The position numbers and the translations under genes are program-made. 64,000 bases of DNA from Streptomyces sp. HUAS MG91. Its GTDB lineage: Bacteria; Actinomycetota; Actinomycetes; Streptomycetales; Streptomycetaceae. The stretch covers positions 2,728,001 through 2,792,000 of the forward strand of contig NZ_CP159534.1 of assembly GCF_040529335.1 (NCBI RefSeq), written 5' to 3'. Within the stretch, counting starts at the first letter, position 1. Each line of letters begins with the position of its first letter. The notes beneath the pieces are model-generated. The model ran no database searches. It was not told the origin of the DNA and worked only from the letters and a program-made list of their open reading frames with translations. Of the stretch, positions 62,900 to 64,000 are shown piece by piece.

Positions 62900-63787
62900 T
62901 CACCCCGTCCGGGCGGCCAGCCTCTCCAGGCGTTCGTCGGTGTCGTCGTCGGCGGGCAGGTAGGCCACCACGCGGTGCGCGTCGCCGTCCGGGGCGAGCC
63001 ACATGTGCCGGTGTTCGAGACGCAGCAGGCCGATGTCCGCGTCCGGGTGCAGATAGCGCTTGACGTGCGAGACCATCGGGGCGACGTCGCGCCGCTCCCA
63101 CAGCTCGCGGAACTCCGGCGACACCTTGAGGAGCTCGTCCACCGGCGCCTTCCAGGCGGGCTCGGCGACGTGCTCGGCCATCGCCTTGCGGTACTTGGCG
63201 ACCAGGTCGCCCACCATCGCCTCCCGGTCGAGGAACCGGGTGCGCCAGCGGTCGTTCATGAACAGCAGCCACAGCGCGCTGCGGTGCTCGGGGTCGAGCT
63301 CGGCGGGGTCGCCGAAGACGTACGCGTAGGCGCGGTTGTGCGCGAGGATCTCGTAGCGGGCGTTCTTCAGCGCGGCCGGGTAGGGCTCCAGGCGCTTGAG
63401 CAGGCGCTGGATCGTGGGCGTGACGACTGTGCACGCGGTCTCGGCGCGGGGGTCGGTGGTCCCGGCGAGCGCGAAGGCGTGGGCCCGCTCGGCGGGGTCC
63501 ATGAGCAGGGCGCGGGCGATGGCGTCCAGGACACCGGCCGAGACGTTGATGGCGCGGCCCTGCTCCAGCCACGTGTACCAGGTGACCCCGACCGCGGCGA
63601 GGTGCGCCACCTCCTCGCGGCGCAGGCCCGGGGTGCGGCGGCGGGCGGTGCCGGGCAGGCCGACGCGGTCCGGGGTGATGCGCTCGCGCCGGCTGCGCAG
63701 GAAGGCGGCCAGCTCGGCGCGGCGGACATCGGCGGCGGCCCGGTCCGTACCGGCGCCCGCGGCTTCGACGGTGGCTGCGGTCGTCAT
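62900..63787 (-). CDS. XRE-family regulator with MmyB-like ligand domain
   Basis: A 295-residue regulator. Helix-turn-helix in residues 25-95 (RRELAAFLRSRRERITPDRVGLP as AELAAFLRSRRERI; RRTPGLRREEVAHLAAVGVTWYTWLEQGR; VSAGVLDAIARALLMDPAERAH). The C-terminal MmyB-like domain follows: YEILAHNRAYAYVFGDPAE, RWRTRFLDREAMVGDLVAKYR and RLEHRHMWLAPDGDAHRVVAYLP, thought to bind small or fatty-acid-like ligands. ATG 63787. It diverges from an exporter gene, the usual target of this type. Confidence 0.9.
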   Translation of the reverse strand: MTTAATVEAAGAGTDRAAADVRRAELAAFLRSRRERITPDRVGLPGTARRRTPGLRREEVAHLAAVGVTWYTWLEQGRAINVSAGVLDAIARALLMDPAERAHAFALAGTTDPRAETACTVVTPTIQRLLKRLEPYPAALKNARYEILAHNRAYAYVFGDPAELDPEHRSALWLLFMNDRWRTRFLDREAMVGDLVAKYRKAMAEHVAEPAWKAPVDELLKVSPEFRELWERRDVAPMVSHVKRYLHPDADIGLLRLEHRHMWLAPDGDAHRVVAYLPADDDTDERLERLAARTG

Positions 63788-63941
63788 GCGTCCAGGATGC
63801 GCCCGCCCCGGCGCCGCCCGCCATCCTGTTGCCGGGTACTACCTGTAACAGGATGAGCAGGCTCTGGTACCAGGCTGAGCGGGCGGCCATCGTCGTAGCC
63901 ATGGCCTCCACCTCACCTGCACGTCCGGGCGCGGCTCCGGT

Positions 63942-63947
63942 TAACGT
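63942..63947 (+). promoter_or_regulatory. -10 element TAACGT of a leaderless transcript
   Basis: It ends eight bases before the ATG at 63955. This favours that start over the in-frame ATG at 63901. Confidence 0.45.
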
Positions 63948-63954
63948 CGATTAC

Positions 63955-64000
63955 ATGCCCGATGCACCCACCCCGACCCACCGACGGCGCATGCTGATCC
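63955..64000 (+). CDS. MFS transporter, N-terminus only (runs off window)
   Basis: Only MPDAPTPTHRRRMLI is inside the window. The short basic leader directly before a hydrophobic start is the pattern of EmrB/QacA-type major facilitator drug exporters. It is divergent from an XRE/MmyB-type regulator gene. The assignment rests on context and a few residues; an earlier in-frame ATG at 63901 is possible. Confidence 0.45.
   Translation, partial: MPDAPTPTHRRRMLI

Overview
The window is chromosomal DNA of a Streptomyces: GC is about 72%, third positions are almost all G or C, starts are often GTG, several promoters look leaderless, and it carries hrdA-, mbl- and matB-type genes. From memory, the gene order (malonyl-CoA synthetase, carboxyltransferase, S8 protease, mbl, ABC pair, hrdA, dnaG, dgt, nirBD, ppdK, dus) resembles the SCO2444-SCO2497 region of S. 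coelicolor. That is core-chromosome context with several accessory inserts. The species cannot be named from the sequence alone.

Layout. 0-3.3 kb: a GntR/FadR regulator (cut by the window edge) diverges from matB and a fused AccD/AccA-like carboxyltransferase, with a 17-bp palindromic operator between them. A 19-codon hydrophobic peptide gene and a strong hairpin follow. 3.7-7.4 kb: a 1220-residue secreted subtilase. 7.8-10.3 kb: the MreB-like mbl gene and a GAF-domain kinase with a decayed ATPase domain. 10.6-18.8 kb: a sugar epimerase with a Cys/His insert, an OmpR-type two-component system, and a little-known module. The module has a GT2 transferase, a TIGR04282-type transferase, a methyltransferase, two membrane proteins and a membrane-anchored molybdopterin oxidoreductase. 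18.8-23.3 kb: a lower-GC island with a decayed hydrolase, a Stealth-type phosphotransferase and a secreted phospholipase D-like protein. It is followed by three tRNA genes (CAT anticodon, Asn, Asn).

24-38.4 kb is mostly housekeeping: a YtxH protein, an FGGY sugar kinase, a heterodimeric ABC exporter, hrdA, dnaG, a rubredoxin/ferredoxin reductase-like flavoprotein, dGTPase, CbiX, a SanA-like protein and CutA. 38.7-47.4 kb: a surface protein with a class F sortase, a TSUP permease, a ferric-reductase-like flavocytochrome diverging from nirBD, and a TetR-SDR pair. 47.4-50.5 kb: a sugar ABC importer operon. 50.5-53.3 kb: gene remnants, a membrane-anchored unknown protein and an SDR. 53.4-64 kb: pyruvate phosphate dikinase, a ROK regulator diverging from two (alpha/alpha)6-barrel glycosidases, DusB, an XRE regulator and the start of an MFS exporter.

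Two features run across the window. At least twelve genes have a -10 hexamer 6-8 nt before the start codon, the spacing expected of leaderless mRNAs. A roughly 35-bp GC-rich repeat occurs ten times, nearly always between converging gene ends. I read one in-frame TTA (bldA-dependent) codon, in the glycosidase gene at 57970.
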